In this document: positions 1-5,732 of the stretch, in pieces | How the letters are laid out: every line of letters begins with the position of its first letter | Position numbering within the stretch: the first letter of the stretch is position 1 | The notes under the pieces: model-generated | What the model saw: only the letters and a program-made list of their open reading frames with translations | What the model was told of the DNA's origin: nothing | The model's database searches: none | Assembly: GCA_944382025.1 (NCBI GenBank) | Contig: CALWMQ010000231.1 | Coordinates: 1 to 8,956 of the forward strand | Direction of reading: 5' to 3' | Length of the DNA: 8,956 nucleotides | From: an uncultured Clostridia bacterium | GTDB taxonomy: Bacteria; Bacillota; Clostridia; Oscillospirales; Acutalibacteraceae | Program-made: the position numbers and the translations under genes

Positions 1-186
1 ATATCGGAAGGTGTTTTTTTGAGATGCCTTCTAGCCGCTCCTTACTGCGTAATTCGGCTCGGCAAAGGAGAGCATTGTTATTTTCCGTATGGGGCCTTCC
101 TTTCTTTAATTGGCGGCTGTTTACAAGAAAAATAGTTTTCCCCAAACGCCAATATACATCAGTATCTATTGTGGAGGAAAATATAA

Positions 187-1263
187 ATGGATTATACGAT
201 CAGCAAACCGGAACGTCTTGCCTGGGTGGATGTCTTTAAATTTTTTGGCATGTGGTCAATCTATATAGGACATTACGCCACCACTGCCGGCAGGGCTTAT
301 CCCTTTGTTTTTACGTTCCATGTATTTCTGTTTTTTTTCGCTGCCGGCTTATTCGCCGATTCCCAGCAAAAATATACCTATGGCCGCTTCCTATGGGTTA
401 ACTGTAAACGAATCGTTTTTCCCTACTTTTTCTTTTCTATACTCACGATTATAGGAAAGGTTTTGGTATGGGATACCGATGTCAGTGAAATTTTCTTCAT
501 GCTTAAGCAAACGCTCCGCGGAGTGCGTAATGAGTTGCCAGCTCCATCTCTCTGGTTTTTAACCTGCCTGTTCATTATTATTGTCGGATATGAAACCCTC
601 CGGCGACTACTCCGAAAAAAATGGTTGGTTCTCCTGGTTTCCATAGCCCTGCGGATAGTATTTGAGATCTTTTTTGTGTCAAAACCCGGGCTCTTGTGGA
701 GCGCCGATCAGGCCTGCCAGCATATGTTTTTTTATGCTGTCGGCAATATCGCCTTTCCTTATATTCAAAAATTGTTTGTGCCGTCCCCATCCATCAGAAA
801 ACGATGGGTGCTGGCTGGAATTACCTGCGTGCTTGGTGCCTATGCAACTTTCCTATTTTTCTGGAATGACTACCTGGAACGCGCAATAGAAAGTCATGCT
901 CTCAGACTGGCCTATGTCCTCCTGCGTACGCTGCTGCTGCTGACTTTTTTCTTATTGGTGGCGTATTTCCTGGCCGATGTGCGGCTTTTCCAGCGGCTCG
1001 GGAGGGATACTCTTTATTTATGCGGCAACGAAGAACTGTTTAAGCATCTGCTCATTCCACAGGTTTTTGCCATCATTGGACTGAACGTTGCCCCATCCAA
1101 CGCTGCCCAGGTGTTGATATATACCTTTGGCGCCTTGGTGCTCATCAGCTTTTTTGTCAACCCGGTTGAACGTGCCTTATATGAAAAAATCCAAAAAGGA
1201 GTTGCCTCGTTGTTCCAGCGCCGTCCCCCGTCTGTCTCAAAAGCTCACACCCTACAGTCTTAG
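187..1263 (+). CDS. Acyltransferase family 3 multi-pass membrane protein
   Basis: The 358-residue protein is strongly hydrophobic, with about ten candidate membrane helices (roughly residues 15-32, 40-57, 78-96, 121-138, 144-163, 177-195, 207-226, 238-262, 286-300 and 308-325). The start carries the family pattern of an Arg (R10), then D15-x-x-K18 and a Gly-His pair (G28-H29) in the first helix, the His being the likely catalytic residue. Residues 117-130 match the family's Leu-Trp-Phe-Leu segment. Such proteins move acetyl or other acyl groups onto sugars, exopolysaccharide or cell-wall glycans at the membrane; the substrate cannot be told here. The ATG has a GGAGG at 173-177, nine bases upstream. 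It appears monocistronic, closed by the terminator just after its stop. Base composition is visibly more AT-rich than downstream genes (42% GC in bases 301-360 against 68% in 2161-2220 of mnmG), which suggests separate ancestry. Family is fairly sure; specific function is unknown. Confidence 0.85.
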   Translation: MDYTISKPERLAWVDVFKFFGMWSIYIGHYATTAGRAYPFVFTFHVFLFFFAAGLFADSQQKYTYGRFLWVNCKRIVFPYFFFSILTIIGKVLVWDTDVSEIFFMLKQTLRGVRNELPAPSLWFLTCLFIIIVGYETLRRLLRKKWLVLLVSIALRIVFEIFFVSKPGLLWSADQACQHMFFYAVGNIAFPYIQKLFVPSPSIRKRWVLAGITCVLGAYATFLFFWNDYLERAIESHALRLAYVLLRTLLLLTFFLLVAYFLADVRLFQRLGRDTLYLCGNEELFKHLLIPQVFAIIGLNVAPSNAAQVLIYTFGALVLISFFVNPVERALYEKIQKGVASLFQRRPPSVSKAHTLQS

Positions 1264-1272
1264 TATACTCCC

Positions 1273-1304
1273 GCCGGCAGGTGCTCATGCCTGCCGGCTT
1301 TTTT
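1273..1304 (+). terminator. Intrinsic terminator of the acyltransferase gene
   Basis: A perfect 9-bp stem, GCCGGCAGG at 1273-1281 pairing with CCTGCCGGC at 1290-1298, encloses an 8-base loop and is followed directly by six T residues (1299-1304). It begins nine bases after the acyltransferase stop and isolates that gene from mnmG. Confidence 0.92.
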
Positions 1305-1377
1305 CATGCTGCCGGAATGCCTTGTACTTATCTGTCCGCCATATGGTGAAAAAGGCAGGCGATATTTGCCTATCCAA

Positions 1378-1407
1378 GAATATGCCGCCGGGATCTGGAA
1401 TATGCCG
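1378..1407. repeat. 10-bp direct repeat, 20-bp period
   Basis: GAATATGCCG occurs at 1378-1387 and again at 1398-1407, start to start 20 bp, about two helical turns apart. It lies just upstream of the DnaA-box-like cluster. It could be a protein-binding pair or chance; nothing else supports a role. Confidence 0.35.
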
Positions 1408-1430
1408 GACAGGCAGTAGGCCCGGAATTT

Positions 1431-1537
1431 TGTGAATAACCCGGGGGTGGAATGTGGAAAACCAGGTGGAAAAGGTGGAAAAACCCGCATTTTACCGTGT
1501 GGAATACAGGGAAATGGATAGGATTTCCAGTGGAAAA
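1431..1537 (+). promoter_or_regulatory. Cluster of DnaA-box-like 9-mers upstream of mnmG (possible oriC or DnaA-binding region)
   Basis: Seven 9-mers resembling the DnaA box (TGTGGATAA on this strand) lie in the same orientation within 107 bases: TGTGAATAA at 1431, GGTGGAATG at 1446, TGTGGAAAA at 1453, GGTGGAAAA at 1465 and 1474, TGTGGAATA at 1498, and AGTGGAAAA at 1529. The first fits the relaxed consensus TGTGNATAA exactly. TGTGGAAAA is the reverse of TTTTCCACA, a box form used in some bacteria. An inverted repeat GGAAAT-N7-ATTTCC (1510-1528) sits among them. In several bacteria the origin or a DnaA-binding region lies beside mnmG (gidA). No AT-rich unwinding tract is obvious, and dnaA is not in the window, so an origin role is inference. 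Confidence 0.45.
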
Positions 1538-1566
1538 CTTCAGCGGAGGACTTTTCTAAAAAAGGA

Positions 1567-1595
1567 TTGCCCCGGCAGAGGGTTCGCGGTATAAT
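1567..1595 (+). promoter_or_regulatory. Sigma-A type promoter of mnmG
   Basis: A -35 TTGCCC (1567-1572) and a perfect -10 TATAAT (1590-1595) are separated by 17 bases. Transcription should begin near 1602-1603. This makes an ATG at 1608 an unlikely start for mnmG and favours the ATG at 1632, giving a leader of about 30 bases. Confidence 0.8.
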
Positions 1596-1631
1596 GACAG
1601 GGAGAAAATGCTGGAAAGGCACGGAATGTTT

Positions 1632-3521
1632 ATGAAGTTTATGGCGGGGGAATATCAGGTCGCGGTCATCGGGGCGGGCCATGCGGGTATCGAAGCAGGG
1701 TTGGCCGCTTCCCGACTGGGGTGTTCCACGGTGGTCTTTACCATTAACCTGGACTGGGTGGGCAATATGCCCTGTAATCCTTCTATCGGCGGTACCGCGA
1801 AAGGCCATCTGGTTCGGGAGCTGGATGCCCTGGGCGGGGAAATGGGCCGGGCCGCGGACGCTACCTTCCTCCAGTCTCGGATGCTTAACCGGGGTAAAGG
1901 CCCCGCTGTCCATTCCCTCCGTGCCCAGATCGACCGGCGGGATTACTCCGCCTATATGAAACATGCCCTGGAAACCGCTCCGAACCTGGATGTGAAACAG
2001 GCGGAAATCATATCCCTGGAACCCGCCGGGAACGGGGACTGGCTGCTGACTACCCGCCTGGAAGAGCAATACACAGCCCAGGCGGTGGTGCTGGCCACCG
2101 GTACCTTTTTAAAAGGGAAAATCTATGTGGGGGATGTGTCTTACGATGGTGGCCCTGACGGTATGTTCCCGGCCTCCAGCCTGACCGCCTCCCTGCTGAA
2201 CCTGGGCATGTCCCTGCGCCGGTTCAAAACCGGTACCCCTTCCCGGGTGCTGAAATCCAGTATCGATTTTTCCGCCATGGAACCTCAGCCCGGCGAAGAA
2301 CCCGTGGTGCCGTTTTCCTTTGAGACTACCGGTACACTGCATAACCAGGTGGACTGCCATATTACCTGGACTACCCCTCAGACCAAACAGGTGATTCTGG
2401 ATAATCTCCACCGCTCCCCCCTGTACGGGGGAAAAATCCATGGGGTAGGCCCCCGATACTGCCCCAGTATTGAGGATAAAATTGTCCGGTTCGCCGAAAA
2501 GGAACGCCACCAGGTCTTTATTGAACCCTGCGGCCTCCATACCGATGAAATGTATCTTCAGGGCCTGTCGTCCTCTCTCCCCGTGGATGTACAGCTTCAA
2601 TTCCTGCACACCATCCCCGGGCTGGAACAGGTGAAGGTGATGCGCCCCGCTTATGCTATCGAATACGATTGCTGCGATCCCCTCCAGCTGGACCCCTGCC
2701 TGGAGTTTATGGATTTCCCCGGCCTGTACGGCGCCGGCCAGTTCAACGGCAGCTCCGGCTATGAGGAGGCCGCCGCTCAGGGTCTGGTTGCCGGCGCTAA
2801 CGCCGCCCTGAAAATCCTGGGACGGAAACCCCTCATCCTGGACCGGGCTTCCAGCTATATCGGTACCCTGATTGATGACCTGGTTACCAAAGGCTGTTCC
2901 GATCCCTACAGGATGATGACCTCCCGGTCGGAATACCGCCTCATCCTTCGCCAGGATAACGCGGATGTGCGTCTGACCCCGTTGGGGCGTGAGGCCGGTC
3001 TGGTGGATGATACCCGCTGGGCCCATTTCTGCGCCCGTCAGGAACAGGCGGCCGCTGAAAGACAGCGGCTCCGGGATACGGTTCTGCCGCCAAGCAGGGA
3101 GGTTAACAACCTGTTGGCCGCCTGCGGCACTACCCCCCTTGCCTCCGGCGCCCGGCTGGAAGACCTGTTGAAACGTCCCCAGCTGGGATATGATCAGCTG
3201 GCTCCCGTGGACCCTGGGCGCCCGGTTGACCTGGATCCCCTGGTCCGGGAACAGCTGGAAGTGGAACTGAAATACGAAGGGTATATCCGCCGCCAACAGG
3301 CCGCTATCGACGAGATGCGGCGGCTGGAAAACCGCCTCCTGCCTCAGGATGCCGATTATAACGCTATTACCGGCCTGCGCAAGGAGGCACAGGAAAAGCT
3401 CATGAAGGTCCGTCCCCGCAGCGTAGGCCAGGCCTCCCGGATCAGCGGGGTCAGCCCCGCCGATATCTCGGTGTTGATTATCTGGCTGACCTCCCGGCGG
3501 GATACGGAAAATCAGGGATAA
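1632..3521 (+). CDS. mnmG: tRNA uridine-5-carboxymethylaminomethyl modification enzyme MnmG (GidA)
   Basis: This FAD- and NADH-using protein works with MnmE to place carboxymethylaminomethyl groups on C5 of U34 in tRNAs that read split codon boxes. From this start it has 629 residues, the usual family size. Visible elements are the FAD-binding GAGHAG (14-19), CNPSIGG (48-54) with Cys48, the family signature GPAVHSLRAQIDR (90-102), RYCPSIEDK with Cys277 (equivalent to the catalytic Cys pair of the E. coli enzyme), the second signature FNGSSGYEEAAAQG (371-384), and the conserved C-terminal helical MnmE/tRNA-binding region beginning around YEGYIRRQ. Upstream in-frame ATGs at 1608 and 1626 exist. 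The promoter at 1567-1595 and the family N-terminus (M-x-F-x-AG-x-Y) point to 1632, with GGAAAGG at 1612-1618 as a rather distant ribosome site. mnmE is not adjacent within this window, and rsmG follows 248 bases later. Confidence 0.97.
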   Translation: MKFMAGEYQVAVIGAGHAGIEAGLAASRLGCSTVVFTINLDWVGNMPCNPSIGGTAKGHLVRELDALGGEMGRAADATFLQSRMLNRGKGPAVHSLRAQIDRRDYSAYMKHALETAPNLDVKQAEIISLEPAGNGDWLLTTRLEEQYTAQAVVLATGTFLKGKIYVGDVSYDGGPDGMFPASSLTASLLNLGMSLRRFKTGTPSRVLKSSIDFSAMEPQPGEEPVVPFSFETTGTLHNQVDCHITWTTPQTKQVILDNLHRSPLYGGKIHGVGPRYCPSIEDKIVRFAEKERHQVFIEPCGLHTDEMYLQGLSSSLPVDVQLQFLHTIPGLEQVKVMRPAYAIEYDCCDPLQLDPCLEFMDFPGLYGAGQFNGSSGYEEAAAQGLVAGANAALKILGRKPLILDRASSYIGTLIDDLVTKGCSDPYRMMTSRSEYRLILRQDNADVRLTPLGREAGLVDDTRWAHFCARQEQAAAERQRLRDTVLPPSREVNNLLAACGTTPLASGARLEDLLKRPQLGYDQLAPVDPGRPVDLDPLVREQLEVELKYEGYIRRQQAAIDEMRRLENRLLPQDADYNAITGLRKEAQEKLMKVRPRSVGQASRISGVSPADISVLIIWLTSRRDTENQG

Positions 3522-3769
3522 CCAGGAGACTTAAAGCGTTGGCGCTTCCGCGGGATAGCGCTCCTCAGCGCTCGCAAGGATGTTTTCCGTGATGTAAGGG
3601 TGACAGCGAAGAACGCCTGCCATGCCGAGGGAAAGACCCTGATCCACGGGAGCCAGCCGGCTATAACAGGCTGCTTCCCAAATGAATTGGCGGTACAGTC
3701 CTTGAAACGGGTGGTTTTCCACCGCTTTGGGACGGCCTGTGGAAAGCTGCCAGGAAAGGAACAACCCAT
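3522..3769. other. mnmG-rsmG spacer with small hairpins and an unexplained antisense open frame
   Basis: These two genes are usually almost contiguous, so 248 bases is long. On the + strand all frames are broken, but small hairpins are present: AAGCG-TTGG-CGCTT (3534-3547) and AGCGCT-CCTC-AGCGCT (3557-3572), neither followed by a T run, so no terminator is seen. On the - strand a frame stays open from 3863 down to a TAA at 3531-3533. Its last ~65 residues (for example RPKAVENHPFQGLYRQFIWE) look protein-like, yet there is no ribosome site and the 5' part runs antisense through rsmG. It could be a decayed gene remnant; I do not recognise it. Confidence 0.3.
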
Positions 3770-4501
3770 ATGATTGATTGCGACAAGCTGATCCGCCTGT
3801 GCGGGGACTATGGGATACCGCTATCCCGGGAAGCCGCCGCCCGGCTGGATACCTATGCGTCACTGCTGGTGGAATGGAATCAGAAAATGAACCTAACCGC
3901 CATTACCGACCCGGAAGGCATGGTGTTGAAGCATTTCACCGACAGCCTGACAGCTCTGCCTCTGCTGCCGGAAACAAAAGGCGTTTCCCTGATCGATGTG
4001 GGGACCGGCGCTGGCTTCCCTGGGGTGCCTTTGGCTATCGCCCGCCCCGATATCCGCCTGACCCTGCTGGACAGCCTGAACAAACGGCTGGTTTTCCTGA
4101 AAGAGCTATGCGCCGCGGTGGATGTGCCGGTAACGCTGGTCCACGCCCGGGCCGAGGAAGGCGGACGTAAACCGGAATGGCGGGAACAGTTTGATGTAGC
4201 CACCGCCAGGGCGGTAGCCGCTTTGCCTACCCTGTGCGAATACTGCCTGCCTTTTGTCAGGACCGGAGGCCGCTTCATTGCCATGAAAGGGCCGGATGGG
4301 GAGGCTGAACTAAAGGCGGCTGGAAAGGCTATGGCCCTCTTGGGAGGAATGCCCCAGCGGGTAGAACATATCCACCTGCCCAAAAATCCGGAGCCGGGGG
4401 AGGAAACCATGGACCGCTGCCTGATTGTTATCCAAAAAACAGGGGTTACCCCTTCCCAGTATCCCCGGCCCAGCGCGAAAATCGCTAAGGCGCCCCTTTA
4501 A
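3770..4501 (+). CDS. rsmG: 16S rRNA (guanine527-N7)-methyltransferase RsmG (GidB)
   Basis: This SAM-dependent enzyme methylates N7 of G527 in the 530 loop of 16S rRNA; loss in other bacteria gives low-level streptomycin resistance. The 243-residue protein has the family N-terminus (LLVEWNQKMNLTAI, 32-45), the glycine-rich SAM motif DVGTGAGFPG (76-85), the LLDSLNKR segment (99-106), the conserved ATARAVA (144-150), an AMKG strand (171-174), and the typical tail PSQYPRPSAKIAKAPL. The ATG is preceded by AGGAAAGGA (3752-3760) at a 9-base gap. No terminator separates it from mnmG, so cotranscription from the mnmG promoter is likely; a terminator follows at 4572. All key motifs are intact. Confidence 0.97.
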   Translation: MIDCDKLIRLCGDYGIPLSREAAARLDTYASLLVEWNQKMNLTAITDPEGMVLKHFTDSLTALPLLPETKGVSLIDVGTGAGFPGVPLAIARPDIRLTLLDSLNKRLVFLKELCAAVDVPVTLVHARAEEGGRKPEWREQFDVATARAVAALPTLCEYCLPFVRTGGRFIAMKGPDGEAELKAAGKAMALLGGMPQRVEHIHLPKNPEPGEETMDRCLIVIQKTGVTPSQYPRPSAKIAKAPL

Positions 4502-4571
4502 CCTCCTTGACGCAAATTGGTTTATTGCGGGGGCTCAGCCCATAACAAAAAAGTAAGCCATCCATAAAAGA

Positions 4572-4616
4572 ATCCCGCCCGCCTGATGAAAAAGGCGGGC
4601 GGGATCTTTATTTTGA
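4572..4616. terminator. Strong GC-rich terminator after rsmG, possibly bidirectional
   Basis: A 13-bp perfect stem (4572-4584 pairing with 4593-4605, core CCCGCCCGCC/GGCGGGCGGG) with an 8-base loop is followed on the + strand by CTTTATTTTG. On the - strand the same stem is followed by TTCTTTTATGG, so it could also end a leftward transcript coming from the structured region at 4617-5007. Confidence 0.88.
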
Positions 4617-5007
4617 TAGGGAAGCCACCGGCGCTGCCGGTCAGCACGCCGCGTAAAAAGCTTTAGCGCAAAGCATCGCAGAAAACGAGCAGCGCACAAC
4701 AAGGTAAGAGCAATAAAAAATTCTTTAAAATAAGACAGCGGCTGCCCATTGAAGGGCGGTGGGACAGGTAACGCAATTTTATGCGTCTTGAAACGCATGC
4801 CCGTAATTGGCTGTTGTAGAGCCAACTCAAGCCATCGGCTTAGCGGGGAGGTTTCGCGGGAAAATTTTCGTGGCACATTGAGGCCGTCATCCGGGATGAC
4901 AGCCGTTTCGATGCCCATTTAGGGAATGACCTGTGCTTTGGTAGGCGTGTGGCGCCATAAAAGGGTGCATATCCTGGTTTCGGATACGGCGCCCTGATAC
5001 AGTCAGC
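4617..5007. other. Gene-poor structured region: run of perfect short stem-loops (candidate ncRNA or dispersed repeat)
   Basis: No convincing gene is seen. Six short hairpins follow each other: ACCGGC-GCT-GCCGGT (4627-4641), GCCC-ATTGAA-GGGC (4744-4757), ATGCGT-CTTGAA-ACGCAT (4781-4798), TTGGCT-N7-AGCCAA (4807-4825), GTCATC-CGG-GATGAC (4886-4900), and a nested element with outer GGCGCC arms (4951-4956, 4988-4993) around TATCC-N7-GGATA (4970-4986). A leftward transcript would finish at the 4572-4605 terminator stem. A 127-codon frame on the - strand (4535-4918) crosses that terminator and has no ribosome site I trust, so I do not call it a gene. It may be a structured RNA, or a repeat element found elsewhere in the genome; which strand is transcribed is not shown. 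Confidence 0.35.
4851..4864. promoter_or_regulatory. Weak Noc-binding-site-like sequence
   Basis: GTTTCGCGGGAAAA matches 11 of 14 positions of the Noc site known from Bacillus (ATTTCCCGGGAAAT) and resembles parS less well. It lies less than 1 kb from the noc gene. A single imperfect match in a structured stretch is thin evidence. Confidence 0.22.
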
Positions 5008-5316
5008 CTATTTCAGGGTACTTAAAAACGCCAGAAGAGCATCCTGCTGTTCCCGGTTCAGGGCGTTGAACTGGTCAATCATGGTTTTTTGGCGGTTGTC
5101 CAGGATCACCGCTTCCCCGTCTTCCGCGAAAAACTGGGACAGGGTAATACCAAATGCCCTGCAAATCCGTTCCAATGAAGAGATGGTAGGAATCATATCC
5201 TTGCTGTACCATGAAGAAATGGTAGACTGGGTCATTTCCGCCTGTTCAGCCAGCATATATTCGCTCCAGCCACGCTCTTCCCGGAGCCTGAATATTTTTT
5301 CCAAAATAGGGGACAC
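5008..5316 (-). CDS. Small XRE/Cro-CI-type transcriptional regulator
   Basis: The 102-residue protein has an N-terminal HTH_3 domain (about residues 8-64). It contains the LREERGWSEYMLAEQAEM scaffold, a recognition helix around residues 28-38 (TQSTISSWYSK), the IPTISSLERICRAFGI helix, and a short C-terminal helical tail (75-101), probably for dimerisation. It should bind a palindromic operator and repress transcription, possibly its own. The start is GTG at 5314-5316, supported by AAAGGGAGG on the - strand (5325-5333) eight bases upstream; the track-independent alternative M21 lacks a ribosome site. It is divergent from noc, and its promoter region contains two similar operator-like sites (5337-5354 and 5382-5399). 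Its position between rsmG and noc is not the standard order. No partner gene reveals the signal it senses. Confidence 0.85.
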   Translation of the reverse strand: MSPILEKIFRLREERGWSEYMLAEQAEMTQSTISSWYSKDMIPTISSLERICRAFGITLSQFFAEDGEAVILDNRQKTMIDQFNALNREQQDALLAFLSTLK

Positions 5317-5336
5317 GGTTTCAACCTCCCTTTGTT

Positions 5337-5399
5337 ACATATACTATAGTACACACAATCGTTCCTTTTTAATCGTTTTTAGCGTATACTATAATACGC
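5337..5399. promoter_or_regulatory. Paired operator-like sites in the XRE gene promoter region
   Basis: Two 18-bp sites share the core ACTATA: ACATAT-ACTATA-GTACAC (5337-5354) and GCGTAT-ACTATA-ATACGC (5382-5399), their centres 45 bp apart. The second has perfect 6-bp inverted arms, and the first contains the 10-bp palindrome TACTATAGTA. On the - strand the first site overlaps a plausible -10 for the regulator gene (TATAGT, with TTAAAA 18 bases upstream). Autoregulation by the adjacent XRE protein is inferred. Confidence 0.55.
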
Positions 5400-5434
5400 A
5401 GATGCGAAAAACTCTTGCGGGAGGGTATAATTTG

Positions 5435-5464
5435 GGGGCGGACGGATTTTTATCCGTTCGCCCC
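5435..5464 (+). other. 13-bp hairpin in the XRE-noc intergenic region
   Basis: The arms GGGGCGGACGGAT (5435-5447) and ATCCGTTCGCCCC (5452-5464) pair over 13 positions with one G-T pair around a TTTT loop. A TATAAT lies just upstream at 5426-5431, and another at 5390-5395 inside the second operator. No T run follows the stem, so it is not a standard terminator; it could shape a leader or small RNA. Confidence 0.6.
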
Positions 5465-5506
5465 TGATAAGATTCCGGTATCGGCCTATAGCATGGGAAA
5501 ACCCAG

Positions 5507-5536
5507 TGGCTTCCTCCCAAGCCATTTCCTTTTTTA
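5507..5536 (+). terminator. Weak intrinsic terminator candidate upstream of noc
   Basis: TGGCTT (5507-5512) and AAGCCA (5519-5524) form a 6-bp stem with a 6-base loop, followed by a T-rich tract (TTTCCTTTTTTATTT). With the upstream hairpin and -10-like elements it could close a transcript of about 100-140 bases. The stem is short, so this is tentative. Confidence 0.4.
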
Positions 5537-5609
5537 TTTCATTTTTGTTCCAGAGACAGGGTGGCATCCCTACAAAGTGCCAAGGAATGAGCGTTGGTAA
5601 ATTCCACAT

Positions 5610-5631
5610 ATTATTTTCCAATTATTTTCCA
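5610..5631. repeat. Perfect tandem 11-bp repeat upstream of noc
   Basis: ATTATTTTCCA occurs twice head to tail (5610-5620 and 5621-5631), one helical turn apart, about 100 bases before the noc start. Read on the - strand it gives TGGAAAATAAT twice, sharing TGGAAAA with the boxes upstream of mnmG. It may be a regulator site; no function is shown. Confidence 0.6.
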
Positions 5632-5732
5632 GATTCTCTCGACGGTATTCGACATTGGCTTTGCGAAATGTGTGTTATGCTGACGGTGATGGAAGAATTT
5701 ACCATTATTGGAAAAAGAAAGGACGTGCCTGT

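Noticed and set aside
1..186. Promoter or partial gene at the left edge
   Set aside because: The T run at 14-20 could be the tail of a terminator from an earlier gene, and TTTACA at 120 could be a -35, but neither has a fitting partner element in the window.
1260..2069. 269-codon open frame on the - strand over the DnaA-box region and the start of mnmG
   Set aside because: It crosses the mnmG promoter and 5' coding part and reads as compositional noise rich in Pro, Gly, His and Phe.
2109..3296. 395-codon open frame on the - strand inside mnmG
   Set aside because: It is antisense to a gene with all MnmG motifs, has no ribosome site, and its low-complexity Gly/Gln/His-rich reading is typical of the complement of GC-rich coding DNA.
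3534..3572. Terminator between mnmG and rsmG
   Set aside because: Two small hairpins are present but neither is followed by a T-rich tract, so readthrough into rsmG is expected.
4535..4918. 127-codon open frame on the - strand after rsmG
   Set aside because: It passes through the 13-bp terminator stem and through several hairpins, has no trustworthy ribosome site, and I recognise no family; a structured or repeated DNA explains it better, though it is not excluded.
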